Shown piece by piece: positions 7,214 through 15,200 of a DNA stretch of 64,000 nt. The first letter of the stretch is position 1. Each line of letters opens with the position of its first letter. Made by a program: the position numbers and the translations under genes. The DNA comes from Streptomyces sp. BK208. GTDB taxonomy: Bacteria > Actinomycetota > Actinomycetes > Streptomycetales > Streptomycetaceae. The stretch is taken from contig NZ_SOAV01000019.1 of NCBI RefSeq assembly GCF_004364245.1, forward strand, positions 1-64,000. The letters are read 5' to 3'. The notes beneath the pieces are model-generated. The model saw only the letters and a list, made by a program, of their open reading frames with translations, ran no database searches and was not told where the DNA came from.

Positions 7214-10200
7214 GTGGGATTCCTGGACCGGCTGCGGAGCCGTCGGGACGGCGGCGAGGAGAACGGGGCCGCGCCGGCCGGCCGGCTCCCGGGCCCGGCC
7301 GCGGGGTCGGGTTCCGGCCCGGCCGCGGGCCCGGGGTCCCCGGAATCGGATCCGGGCGCGCTTTCCGGGCCGGGTGGGGCTCCGGCCGCCGCCTCGGGCC
7401 CGGGCGGCGTTCCGGACTCGGGTACGGGCGGGAGCCCGGTGCCCGTGGCCGTCGCCGCCTGGACGGGTCTGCCGCCGATCCAGCGGGCGACGGGCGCGGC
7501 ACGTACGGGAGTGGCGGACGCCGGCTTCGGCGGCCGCCTTCCGACGTGGCAGAACCCGTCGTTCACGAGGGCGCCGTCCCCCGCCGTACTGAACCCGGCG
7601 GCCGGCGACAGCCTGCTGTCGGGCGCCTTCGACGCGCCGGACCGCCGGACGGCGTCCACACCGCTGTCCCCGCCGCGCGGCACCCCGCCGGTGCAGCGGA
7701 TGCCGGTCGCGCCGCTGCGCGCGATACCTGCGGACTCCGCCGAGCCCGGCGCCCCCGGCCCTTCCACCGGTTCCATGGCACCCGCGCGGACCTCCGCCTC
7801 GGGTGCGCCGCCGCGTGCGCCCGGGACGCGCAGAGGCGCGTCGGCGCCCGCGCCGACCCCGCCGTCGGCGTCCACGCCCACGGTCCAGCGGGCGGCACGC
7901 TCCGCCGGAGCGGCGCCGTCGTCGTCGTCCGGCGCCCCGGCGAGCACGCCTTCCCGGTCCGCGCGCGGGGTCCGGGTGACGCCGGTACCGCCCGCCACGC
8001 CCCAGCCGCGGCAGGCCCTGACCAGGGCCCCGTCCGGGGCGTCGGCCGTGCAGCGCCGCTCCCTGCCCGCGAGCCGCCGGACCACCGACTCCCCGCCGGA
8101 GTCCTCCGGCACGGCACCGACGTCGACGGACGGCGACCGAGCGGGCCCTCCCGCCGCTCCGGTGCAGCGTGCCCCGCGTCAGGAGCACCGGCCCCCGGCG
8201 ACCGCCGACGCGCCGGCCCCGTCCGTCCCGCCCGTCCAGCGCGCGGCCGCCGCCGGTACGACGGCGGCGCCGGGCGCGAACACCCCGGCACCGGGGGACG
8301 GTTCCGGCCCTCTGCCGGGCACCGGCGCGAGCAGTGACGTCCCGGCGCGGCGAGCCACGCCCCGGCCCGCCGACGCCGAGGCGCCCGCACAGGACGGCCG
8401 TACGGCACCGGGTGCGGCGTCGGACACGCCGTCCGCCTTGCCGGTGCAGCGGGCTCTGCGCGAGTCCGGCGGCGGCGCCGTCCCGGTGACCCCGCCCCCG
8501 GCACGCGAAGGCACTCCGTCGGTGCCCGGAACGCCGGTGCGGCGAGCCGCACGCGAGCCCGGCCCCGCCGCCGCGGCACCGGACCCGGCTCAGGACCGCG
8601 GCACGTCGCCGTCCGCAACGCCGGTCCAGCGGGCCGCGCGCCGGCCCGGCCCCACCGCCGCGCCCTCCGCCTCCGCTGCCGCTCAGGGCCGCGGCACGTC
8701 GCCGTCCGGTACGCCGGTGCAGCGGACCGCCCACGAGCCCGGCTCGGCCGCCGCGACACCGGACCCGGCTCAGGACCGCGGCACGTCGCCGTCCGCAACG
8801 CCGGTCCAGCGGGCCGCGCGCCGGCCCGGCCCCACCGCCGCGCCCTCCGCCCCCGCCTCCGCTGCCGCTGCCGCTGCCGCTGCCGCGCAGAACCGCCCCA
8901 CGCCGCCCTCCGGAACGTCCGGGCAGCGAGCCGCGGACGAGCCCGGTACCGCACCCGCACCCGCATCCGCACCGGTGCGGAACCGTCCCGCCTCCTCGTC
9001 GTCCGGTACGCCGGTGCAGCGAAGCGCACACGAGTCCGGCAGCGGCACACCGGCCGCCTCCGACCCGGCCGCCCGGCGTGCCGCGACCCCGCCGTCCGGT
9101 CCCGCGTCGACGGCCCGGACCTCCTCCGCGCCTGCCGCGCAACCCGCCCCTTCGGGTGAACGCCGCCCGACCGCGCCGGACTCCGCGCCACCCGGGCCGC
9201 CGGTCCAGCGGGCGACGCGGCCCCGGGCGGGCCTCGGGCCCCCTGTCTCGCGCTCCGGCGCCGACGGCGACACGGCCTCCCGCAACCCCGCCCCCGGCTC
9301 GGCCCCGGCCCCGGCCCCGGCCCCGGCCCCGGCCCAGCGAGCCGTGCCCCGGTCCGGCGCCGCACCGGCCGACGCCGCGGGCGAACTCCCCGTGCAGCGC
9401 GCCGTCTCCGCCGCCGGGCCCGACTCCGGAACCACCCCGGGGTCCAGCACGCCTCCCCGCACCGCCCCGGCAGCCGCACCCGCACCCGCACCGGCCCTCG
9501 GGAACCCGTCCGCCCCGGCCACCGGAAGCGCGGCGTCCGACCTCCCGGTGCAGCGAGCGGCGCGCGGTCCCGCGGCACCGTCCCCGGCGCCCGCGTCCTC
9601 GTCGTCTCCGGCACCGGCACCGGCACCGGCACCGGCACCGACGCCTGCCGCCGGAGCCTCCCGGGCCGCGTCCCCGGTCCAGCGCACCGAACGCACCGAG
9701 CGCACCGGCGACGCACCTCCGGCCCGCTCGTCGGCGTCCCCCGCCGGAGCCCCGGCCGACGGCCCGGCGCCGAGCACTCCGACCGCGCCGGTGCAGCGGG
9801 CGGTCGCCCACGTCACCCCACCCCCGGTCTCGGGCGACGCGGTGCTCCCCGCCCGGCCCGCGAACCGCCCCTCGGCGCCCACCGGCCGGCCCGGTACTCC
9901 GACCGGCGCCCAGCCCTCGGTCCAGCGCCGGGCGGCGACCCCCTCGCGGCCGGAGCCGACGCAGACGCGGACGTCACCGGCCTCCGGCGGTACGCCCCCG
10001 CCGGTGTCCCACCGCACGTCCGCCGCGGTGCCTCCCGCCACTCCCACGCCCCCCGTCCAGCGCACCGTGGACCGGTCGGCCGGCGTTCCCGGCACGCCCG
10101 CCCCCGCCCCGGCGCGCGCACCGCACGGCGCCACGCACACGACGCCCTCGACGCCCTCGACGCCCGCCGTCCAGCGGTCGGCCGAAGGCCCGGCCACCCC

Positions 10201-11515
10201 GACCGGGACCGGGACACCCTCCGGCCCGGCGCCCTCCGGCCCGGCCCCCGCCGTACCGCCCTCCCGACCGCAGAGCGACCACGCGCGCACCGGCCAGGCG
10301 GGGGCGGACCAGTCGGCGACCGGCCGGACGGGCACCCCCCGCCCCGGGACCGGCGGCCCGTCCGCGCCCGCCCACCCGGTACAGCGCAGTACCGCCGCGC
10401 GCCGCCCGGGACTCGGTGCCCCCACCTCCTCCGGACCGGCCGCCCCCGTACGCCCGGCCGCCCCCTCCCCGACGGCACCGCCCGTGCAGCCCACGCGCCG
10501 CACCTCCGCGCTCGGCGCCCCCCTGCCCCCGGCCGACACCGCACCGCCGGTCCTGCCCCGCCCGGCGGCGGCCCCCGGCCCGGCGCCCACCGAGTCCCGT
10601 ACGGCCCCGCCCGTCCAGCGGGCCACCGCGCCGGCCGTCCCGAACCCGCCGGTCCCCGTCCCGCCGGCCCCGCCCACGACGAGCCCCGCGGCGTCCTCCT
10701 CGGCCGTGCCGCCCTTCACGGCCACGCCGCCCTTCCTGGCCACGGCCCCTTCCCCGGCCGCCCCTTCCCCTCTCCCGGTGTCCGTCCCGACGCCCCGGAC
10801 GGGCGCACCCGCCGGCGCGCCCGTGACGGCCTCCCTGCCGCCCTTCACGCCGCCGTTCCTTCCGACCCCGGGCGGCGGGCCCAAGCCGCCCCCCGTCCAG
10901 CGCGCCGCCGCGAAGGTGGTGCCCCTGCGCCGGCCCGCTCCCCCCGGGGCCGCCGGCGCACCCCTCCCGGTGGCTCCCCTCACGCCGCCCGCGGCACCGG
11001 CGTCCCACCCTGCGCTCCCCGTCGGCGCGACGACGGCACCGGCACCGCCCGCCGGGGACTCCGCCCCCACCGCGTCCGGCGACGCCTCGGCGCTGCCCGT
11101 CCAGCGGGTGTTCGGCCGCGGCAGCCGGGCGGGGCGGAGCACCAGCGCCCTGGCCGCGAGCGCCGCGGCCGCCGTCGCCGACACCCTCACCCGCTTCCGG
11201 GCCCCCTCGTCCCACTCCGCGCCGTCCTCGCATGGCTCCCAACACGGGCCCGGCGAACCGCCGCCGCCGTACGAGTCCGGTCCGTCCGGCAACCCGCCGT
11301 CGTACGCGGCGAGCACCGGGCAGCCGTCCTCGGGGGCGGACGACGAACTGCCCGGGTACACGGCGGTCCCGGCCGGCGGCTTCGACCCGCGGCAACTCAC
11401 CGACTTCCAGCTCGACGAGCTGGTGCACCGGATCATCGGCCGCGTCACCCGCCTCGTCCGCACCGAACTCCGTATGGACCGCGAACGGATCGGCAGACTG
11501 CGCGACCCCCGCTGA
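7214..11515 (+). CDS. 1433-residue Pro/Ala-rich VQR-repeat protein, candidate tape measure
   Basis: GTG start at 7214, 3 bp after the previous stop. Nearly the whole protein is Pro/Ala/Ser/Thr/Gly, predicted disordered, and punctuated by about 25 copies of (P/A)VQR(A/S/T), roughly one per 50 residues. Only the ends look folded: a basic start (MGFLDRLRSRRDGG) and a helical C terminus (FQLDELVHRIIGRVTRLVRTELRMDRERIGRL). Its length, and its place between assembly-chaperone-like genes and the baseplate genes, match a tape measure protein; the disordered composition does not, since phage tape measures are mostly helical. It could instead be a tube-lumen scaffold or cargo organiser. No homologue is recognised with confidence. 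Confidence 0.75.
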   Translation: MGFLDRLRSRRDGGEENGAAPAGRLPGPAAGSGSGPAAGPGSPESDPGALSGPGGAPAAASGPGGVPDSGTGGSPVPVAVAAWTGLPPIQRATGAARTGVADAGFGGRLPTWQNPSFTRAPSPAVLNPAAGDSLLSGAFDAPDRRTASTPLSPPRGTPPVQRMPVAPLRAIPADSAEPGAPGPSTGSMAPARTSASGAPPRAPGTRRGASAPAPTPPSASTPTVQRAARSAGAAPSSSSGAPASTPSRSARGVRVTPVPPATPQPRQALTRAPSGASAVQRRSLPASRRTTDSPPESSGTAPTSTDGDRAGPPAAPVQRAPRQEHRPPATADAPAPSVPPVQRAAAAGTTAAPGANTPAPGDGSGPLPGTGASSDVPARRATPRPADAEAPAQDGRTAPGAASDTPSALPVQRALRESGGGAVPVTPPPAREGTPSVPGTPVRRAAREPGPAAAAPDPAQDRGTSPSATPVQRAARRPGPTAAPSASAAAQGRGTSPSGTPVQRTAHEPGSAAATPDPAQDRGTSPSATPVQRAARRPGPTAAPSAPASAAAAAAAAAQNRPTPPSGTSGQRAADEPGTAPAPASAPVRNRPASSSSGTPVQRSAHESGSGTPAASDPAARRAATPPSGPASTARTSSAPAAQPAPSGERRPTAPDSAPPGPPVQRATRPRAGLGPPVSRSGADGDTASRNPAPGSAPAPAPAPAPAQRAVPRSGAAPADAAGELPVQRAVSAAGPDSGTTPGSSTPPRTAPAAAPAPAPALGNPSAPATGSAASDLPVQRAARGPAAPSPAPASSSSPAPAPAPAPAPTPAAGASRAASPVQRTERTERTGDAPPARSSASPAGAPADGPAPSTPTAPVQRAVAHVTPPPVSGDAVLPARPANRPSAPTGRPGTPTGAQPSVQRRAATPSRPEPTQTRTSPASGGTPPPVSHRTSAAVPPATPTPPVQRTVDRSAGVPGTPAPAPARAPHGATHTTPSTPSTPAVQRSAEGPATPTGTGTPSGPAPSGPAPAVPPSRPQSDHARTGQAGADQSATGRTGTPRPGTGGPSAPAHPVQRSTAARRPGLGAPTSSGPAAPVRPAAPSPTAPPVQPTRRTSALGAPLPPADTAPPVLPRPAAAPGPAPTESRTAPPVQRATAPAVPNPPVPVPPAPPTTSPAASSSAVPPFTATPPFLATAPSPAAPSPLPVSVPTPRTGAPAGAPVTASLPPFTPPFLPTPGGGPKPPPVQRAAAKVVPLRRPAPPGAAGAPLPVAPLTPPAAPASHPALPVGATTAPAPPAGDSAPTASGDASALPVQRVFGRGSRAGRSTSALAASAAAAVADTLTRFRAPSSHSAPSSHGSQHGPGEPPPPYESGPSGNPPSYAASTGQPSSGADDELPGYTAVPAGGFDPRQLTDFQLDELVHRIIGRVTRLVRTELRMDRERIGRLRDPR
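8577..8850 (+). repeat. 94-bp perfect direct repeat, period 180 bp
   Basis: Bases 8577-8670 and 8757-8850 are identical and sit exactly 180 bp (60 codons) apart inside the VQR-repeat gene. Each copy encodes a PDPAQDRGTSPSATPVQRAA block. The identity at the DNA level, including third positions, points to a recent in-frame duplication, so the repeat number may vary between strains. Confidence 0.9.
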
Positions 11516-11608
11516 CCGGCCCCGCCCGACCCGCCGGCCGCACCCGCTCGCCCCGACCGCCGCACCCGCCCGCCACCGTCACCCGCCACCGACAGAAAGG
11601 CCGACCCG

Positions 11609-12031
11609 ATGACCCGCCAGGACCCGGGCTCCTCCATCTGGTTCAGCCTCGCCATCGACGGCGAGAGCCTCGGCTACTTCAACGGGTGCGAGGGCCTGTC
11701 GACCCAGGTGGAGGTGGAACAGCGCCAGGAGGGCGGCAACAACGGCTTCGTGTGGCAACTGCCCACCCGCGTCACCTTCTCCAACATCCGGCTGACCCGC
11801 CCGCTGACCCCGGACACGGCGAAGGTCGCCAAGTGGATCTCGTCCGTGCAGACCGGCATCAAGCGGCCCACCGCGCAGATCTCCGCCCTGCGCGCGGACG
11901 GGTCGCTGGTCGCCCGCTGGGGGCTGATCGACGTCCTGCCCGTCAGCTGGCAGGGACCCAGCCTCGACCCCGGCAACCTGTCCGTGGCCAACGAGGTGCT
12001 GGAGATCGCCCACCACGGGTTCACGGACTGA
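11609..12031 (+). CDS. cis1b: Second CIS tube protein / tube initiator
   Basis: A 140-residue tail-tube-family protein (WFSLAIDGESLGYFNGCEGLS at the N terminus; NEVLEIAHHGF at the C terminus). It is shorter than and divergent from the main tube protein. Such paralogues typically form the first tube ring or rings on the baseplate hub, and the gene is placed directly before the hub and spike genes. The ATG follows an AAAGG ribosome site about 9 nt upstream. It is separated from the long VQR gene by 93 bp. Confidence 0.88.
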   Translation: MTRQDPGSSIWFSLAIDGESLGYFNGCEGLSTQVEVEQRQEGGNNGFVWQLPTRVTFSNIRLTRPLTPDTAKVAKWISSVQTGIKRPTAQISALRADGSLVARWGLIDVLPVSWQGPSLDPGNLSVANEVLEIAHHGFTD

Positions 12032-12059
12032 CGGCGCCGCAGAGCAGAGAGGAACACCC

Positions 12060-12767
12060 ATGGCCACCAGCAAGAGCCTCGTGCGCGCCAACCTCGCCAT
12101 CCACGAGCCGCCCACCGGCACCACCGTCACCCCCGGTGCCCTGATCCGCACGTTCGCCTTCGAGTTCAACCCGGCGCAGCTGTCCATCAGCCAGCGCACC
12201 CAGTGGAAGGCGACCCCGACGGCCGCCGTGCGGGAGGCCGTGAAGCCGCAGTTCATGGGCGCCGAGCCGCGGGAGATGACCCTGGAGATCTTCCTGGACT
12301 CCTCGATGAAGCCCGACGGCAACACCGTGATGAAGAAGGTCGAGTCGCTGCTGCTGTGCTGCGAGGTGACCGCCAAGAGCCTGGCCGCCAAGCAGCCGTC
12401 GCCGCCCTGGGTGGTCTTCGAGTGGGGCTCGTTCTCCACGGCGCGCTTCACCGCGTACGTCTCCTCCATCGAGACGCAGTACACGCTCTTCGGCACCACC
12501 GGCGTCCCCATCCGCGCCACCTGCCAGGTGGCGCTGGTGGAGATCCCCGGCCCGACCCTGGGCCAGAACCCGACCTCCGGCGCCCTCACCGCCCAGCGCG
12601 TGCACCGGGTCGTCGCCGGGGACTCGCTCCAGTCGCTGGCGTGGAGCGAGTACGGCAACGCCAACGCCTGGCGCGTGATCGCCGAGGCCAACGGCATCGA
12701 CGACCCGTCCCACCTGCCGACCGGCACCCAGCTGATGCTCCCGGCCGCCGAGGAGGTGCCTCACTGA
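12060..12767 (+). CDS. cis7: CIS baseplate hub protein with LysM domain
   Basis: A 235-residue protein. Residues 1-175 form the gp53-like hub part (FAFEFNPAQLSISQRTQWK, MTLEIFLDSS). A LysM-type domain follows at about 181-228 (HRVVAGDSLQSLAWSEYGNANAWRV ending PTGTQLMLP). In AFP/PVC-type systems the corresponding protein connects the tube to the spike, and LysM is thought to grip glycan or a partner. The TGA stop overlaps the ATG of the spike gene (TGATG). GAGAGGA lies upstream of the ATG. Confidence 0.88.
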   Translation: MATSKSLVRANLAIHEPPTGTTVTPGALIRTFAFEFNPAQLSISQRTQWKATPTAAVREAVKPQFMGAEPREMTLEIFLDSSMKPDGNTVMKKVESLLLCCEVTAKSLAAKQPSPPWVVFEWGSFSTARFTAYVSSIETQYTLFGTTGVPIRATCQVALVEIPGPTLGQNPTSGALTAQRVHRVVAGDSLQSLAWSEYGNANAWRVIAEANGIDDPSHLPTGTQLMLPAAEEVPH

Positions 12768-14686
12768 TGGTGCGTCCCGCGTTCTCCAGCATCGTCGAGG
12801 TCAAGATCGGCGGCGCGAAGCTGCCCGACGACATCGCCCCGATGCTCACCGACGGCTGGGTCGACCAGGGCATGAACGTCCCGGCGGCGTTCCGGCTCAC
12901 CTTCCGCGACCCCTACCACCTCGTCCTCGGCAAGCTGGGCGTGCAGTTCGGCACCAGGGTCGTCATCACCCCGATCGCCGACGGGCAGGGCATCGGCAAG
13001 CCCCTGCTGACGGGCGAGGTCACCGGCATGGAGGCCGACTACGACGGCACCGGCAGCTTCACCGTCATCCGCGGATACGACTACGGGCACCGCCTGATGC
13101 GCCAGCGCCGGGTGGCCGCGTACCGCAACCAGAAGGCCTCCGACATCGCCCGCAAGCTCGTCGCCATGGACGGCGTGTCCATCGGCCGCATCCAGCCCAC
13201 CAAGGGCACCTACGGCTTCATCAGCCAGTCCAACGTGACCGACTGGGACTTCCTCGCGCGGCTGGCCGACGAGAACAAGATGGTCATGTACCTGGACGCC
13301 AAAGGGAAGTTCCGCTTCGTCACCCCGAAGCCGTCGGCGGGTGCGCCCTCCCCGAGCACGGACGGCGACAAGAGCGCCTTCGTCCTCCAGGCGGGCCACG
13401 ACATCCTGCGGCTGCGCGCCGCCGTCACCGCAGCCGACCAGATCGGCAAGGTCGAGTCGCGCGGCTGGAACGTCACCACCAAGAAGAAGATCACCGAGAT
13501 CGCGCCGGCCACCACCGACCCCGGCATCAGCATCGGTTCGACCCCCGGCACGGCCGCGGGCAAGTTCAAGCCCGGCAAGCTCGTCGAGACCGCCAACCCC
13601 TACGACAAGCAGGACGAGGTCCAGAACGCCGCGGTGGCCCTCGCCGCCGACGTCACCTCCTCCTTCGCCGAGCTGGAGGTCGCCGCCTACGGCCACCCCG
13701 ACCTGCGGCCCGGCGTCCCCGTCGCCCTCTCCGACGTGGGCAAGCCCTTCGAGGGCAAGTACACCGTCACCTCGGTGCGCCACCACTTCGGCGACGGCGT
13801 CCCCTACGAGTCCTGGATCACGGTCAGCGGCCGCCAGTGGCGCTCCCTGTACGGGCTGGCCTCCGGCGGCAGCGGCGGCACGGACCCGGCGAGCGCCGCC
13901 CGGCTGCCCAGCGTCGCCAACGCCATCGTCACCGACGTACAGGACCCCCTCAAACAGGGCAGGGTCAAGCTGCAGTTCCCCTGGCTCGACGACACCTACG
14001 TCAGCGACTGGGCGCGCAGCGTCCAGATGGGCGGCAAGGGCGGCGGCGGCGTCTTCCCCATGGACGTCGGCGACGAGGTCCTCGTCGCCTTCGACCGGGG
14101 CGCCCTCGACCACCCCTTCGTCATCGGCGGGCTCTACAACGGGCGGGACCTGCCGACCAAGGTGAAGGACGTGCCCCTGCACGACGGCCTCAAGAAGAAG
14201 GCCGTCCGGCACACCCTCTCCGACCGCCAGGGCAACCGCGTCGACCTGCTCAGCCAGCAGACCGGCGGGCGCAAGCAGGGCGTCCGCATCGCCAGCGGCA
14301 ACGACAAGCTGACCATCAACCTCGACCGCACCAAGACCGAGATCACCGTCGACAGCAAGGGCACGGTCAGCATCACCGGCAGCCGCTCGGTGTCGGTGGA
14401 GGCGGGCACGGACCTCACCCTGGAGGGACGCCGGTCGGTGACGGTGAAGAGCGGCGGGCCGCTGCTCCTCCAGGGCCGCGGCCTGGTCAACCTCAAGTCG
14501 ACGGCCGGCACGGTCAACGTCAGCGCGACGGGGGCCCTCCTCATGAACGCGACCGGTGTCATGACGCTCACCGCCACGGGACTCGTCTCGGTCACCTCCG
14601 TGGCCAACGTGAACATCAAGGCCATCAAGGTCGACCTCATGGGCGCCGTCTTCGTCAACACCGTCAAGTACCCCCTCCCCGCGTGA
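12767..14686 (+). CDS. cis8: CIS spike protein, VgrG/gp27-gp5-like
   Basis: A 639-residue protein. Residues 1 to about 330 are the gp27-like hub barrels; about 382-470 is the gp5 OB-fold (VANAIVTDVQDPLKQGRVKLQFPW, GDEVLVAFDRG, HPFVIGGLYNG); about 530-635 is a repetitive beta-helix (GSRSVSVEAGTDLTLEG, RSVTVKSGGPLLLQG) that forms the needle. No enzymatic extension follows, so any effector must be loaded otherwise. Translation is coupled to the LysM hub gene through a 1-nt overlap. No PAAR tip gene follows; the next 61 bp are non-coding. Confidence 0.93.
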   Translation: MVRPAFSSIVEVKIGGAKLPDDIAPMLTDGWVDQGMNVPAAFRLTFRDPYHLVLGKLGVQFGTRVVITPIADGQGIGKPLLTGEVTGMEADYDGTGSFTVIRGYDYGHRLMRQRRVAAYRNQKASDIARKLVAMDGVSIGRIQPTKGTYGFISQSNVTDWDFLARLADENKMVMYLDAKGKFRFVTPKPSAGAPSPSTDGDKSAFVLQAGHDILRLRAAVTAADQIGKVESRGWNVTTKKKITEIAPATTDPGISIGSTPGTAAGKFKPGKLVETANPYDKQDEVQNAAVALAADVTSSFAELEVAAYGHPDLRPGVPVALSDVGKPFEGKYTVTSVRHHFGDGVPYESWITVSGRQWRSLYGLASGGSGGTDPASAARLPSVANAIVTDVQDPLKQGRVKLQFPWLDDTYVSDWARSVQMGGKGGGGVFPMDVGDEVLVAFDRGALDHPFVIGGLYNGRDLPTKVKDVPLHDGLKKKAVRHTLSDRQGNRVDLLSQQTGGRKQGVRIASGNDKLTINLDRTKTEITVDSKGTVSITGSRSVSVEAGTDLTLEGRRSVTVKSGGPLLLQGRGLVNLKSTAGTVNVSATGALLMNATGVMTLTATGLVSVTSVANVNIKAIKVDLMGAVFVNTVKYPLPA

Positions 14687-14747
14687 ACGGGCGGCAGCCG
14701 CACCGACGCACGGGGCGCGAAGAGAGAAGAAGGCAGGTGGCTCCCTG

Positions 14748-15200
14748 ATGGCCGAACAGTTCGTCGGCTCCGGCTGGTCGTTCCCGTTGCGCATCGGACC
14801 CACCGGCGGGATCGCCCTCGTCAGCGGCGAGCAGGAGGTGGAGGAGGCCATGCGGCTCGTCCTCGCCACCGCCCCCGGCGAGCGGCCGATGCGGCCCGAG
14901 TTCGGCTGCGCCATCCACGACCTGGTCTTCGCCCCGGTCAACGAGCAGACCGCAGGCCGCATCCAGCACGAGGTGTACGTCAGCCTGGACCGCTGGGAGC
15001 CGCGCATCGAGGTCCACGACGTCGAGGTCACCACCGGCGCCGGCCAGAACGTCCTCTACATCGACGTGCGTTACTCGATCCGCGGCACCAACAACCCGCG
15101 CAGCCTCGTCTTCCCGTTCTACGTCATCCCGTCCCACGACGAGCCCGACCTCCCCGACGGTCCGGCCGGCCTCCCGGGCTCACCCGAAAGCGACCGCTGA
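14748..15200 (+). CDS. cis9: CIS baseplate wedge protein, gp25-like
   Basis: A 150-residue gpW/gp25 family protein: GWSFPLRIGPTGGIALVSGEQEVEEAMRLVL-like start, GERPMRPEFGCAIHDLVF (the conserved E-F-G-C/S motif) and YSIRGTNNPRSLVFPFY near the end. It anchors the sheath to the baseplate. ATG at 14748 follows GGCAGGTGG. Its TGA overlaps the next ATG (TGATG). Confidence 0.92.
   Translation: MAEQFVGSGWSFPLRIGPTGGIALVSGEQEVEEAMRLVLATAPGERPMRPEFGCAIHDLVFAPVNEQTAGRIQHEVYVSLDRWEPRIEVHDVEVTTGAGQNVLYIDVRYSIRGTNNPRSLVFPFYVIPSHDEPDLPDGPAGLPGSPESDR

Noticed and set aside
8770..11655. Minus-strand frame of over 900 codons opposite the VQR-repeat gene
   Set aside because: Mirror of low-complexity Pro/Ala codons; it crosses into the tube gene and has no start context.
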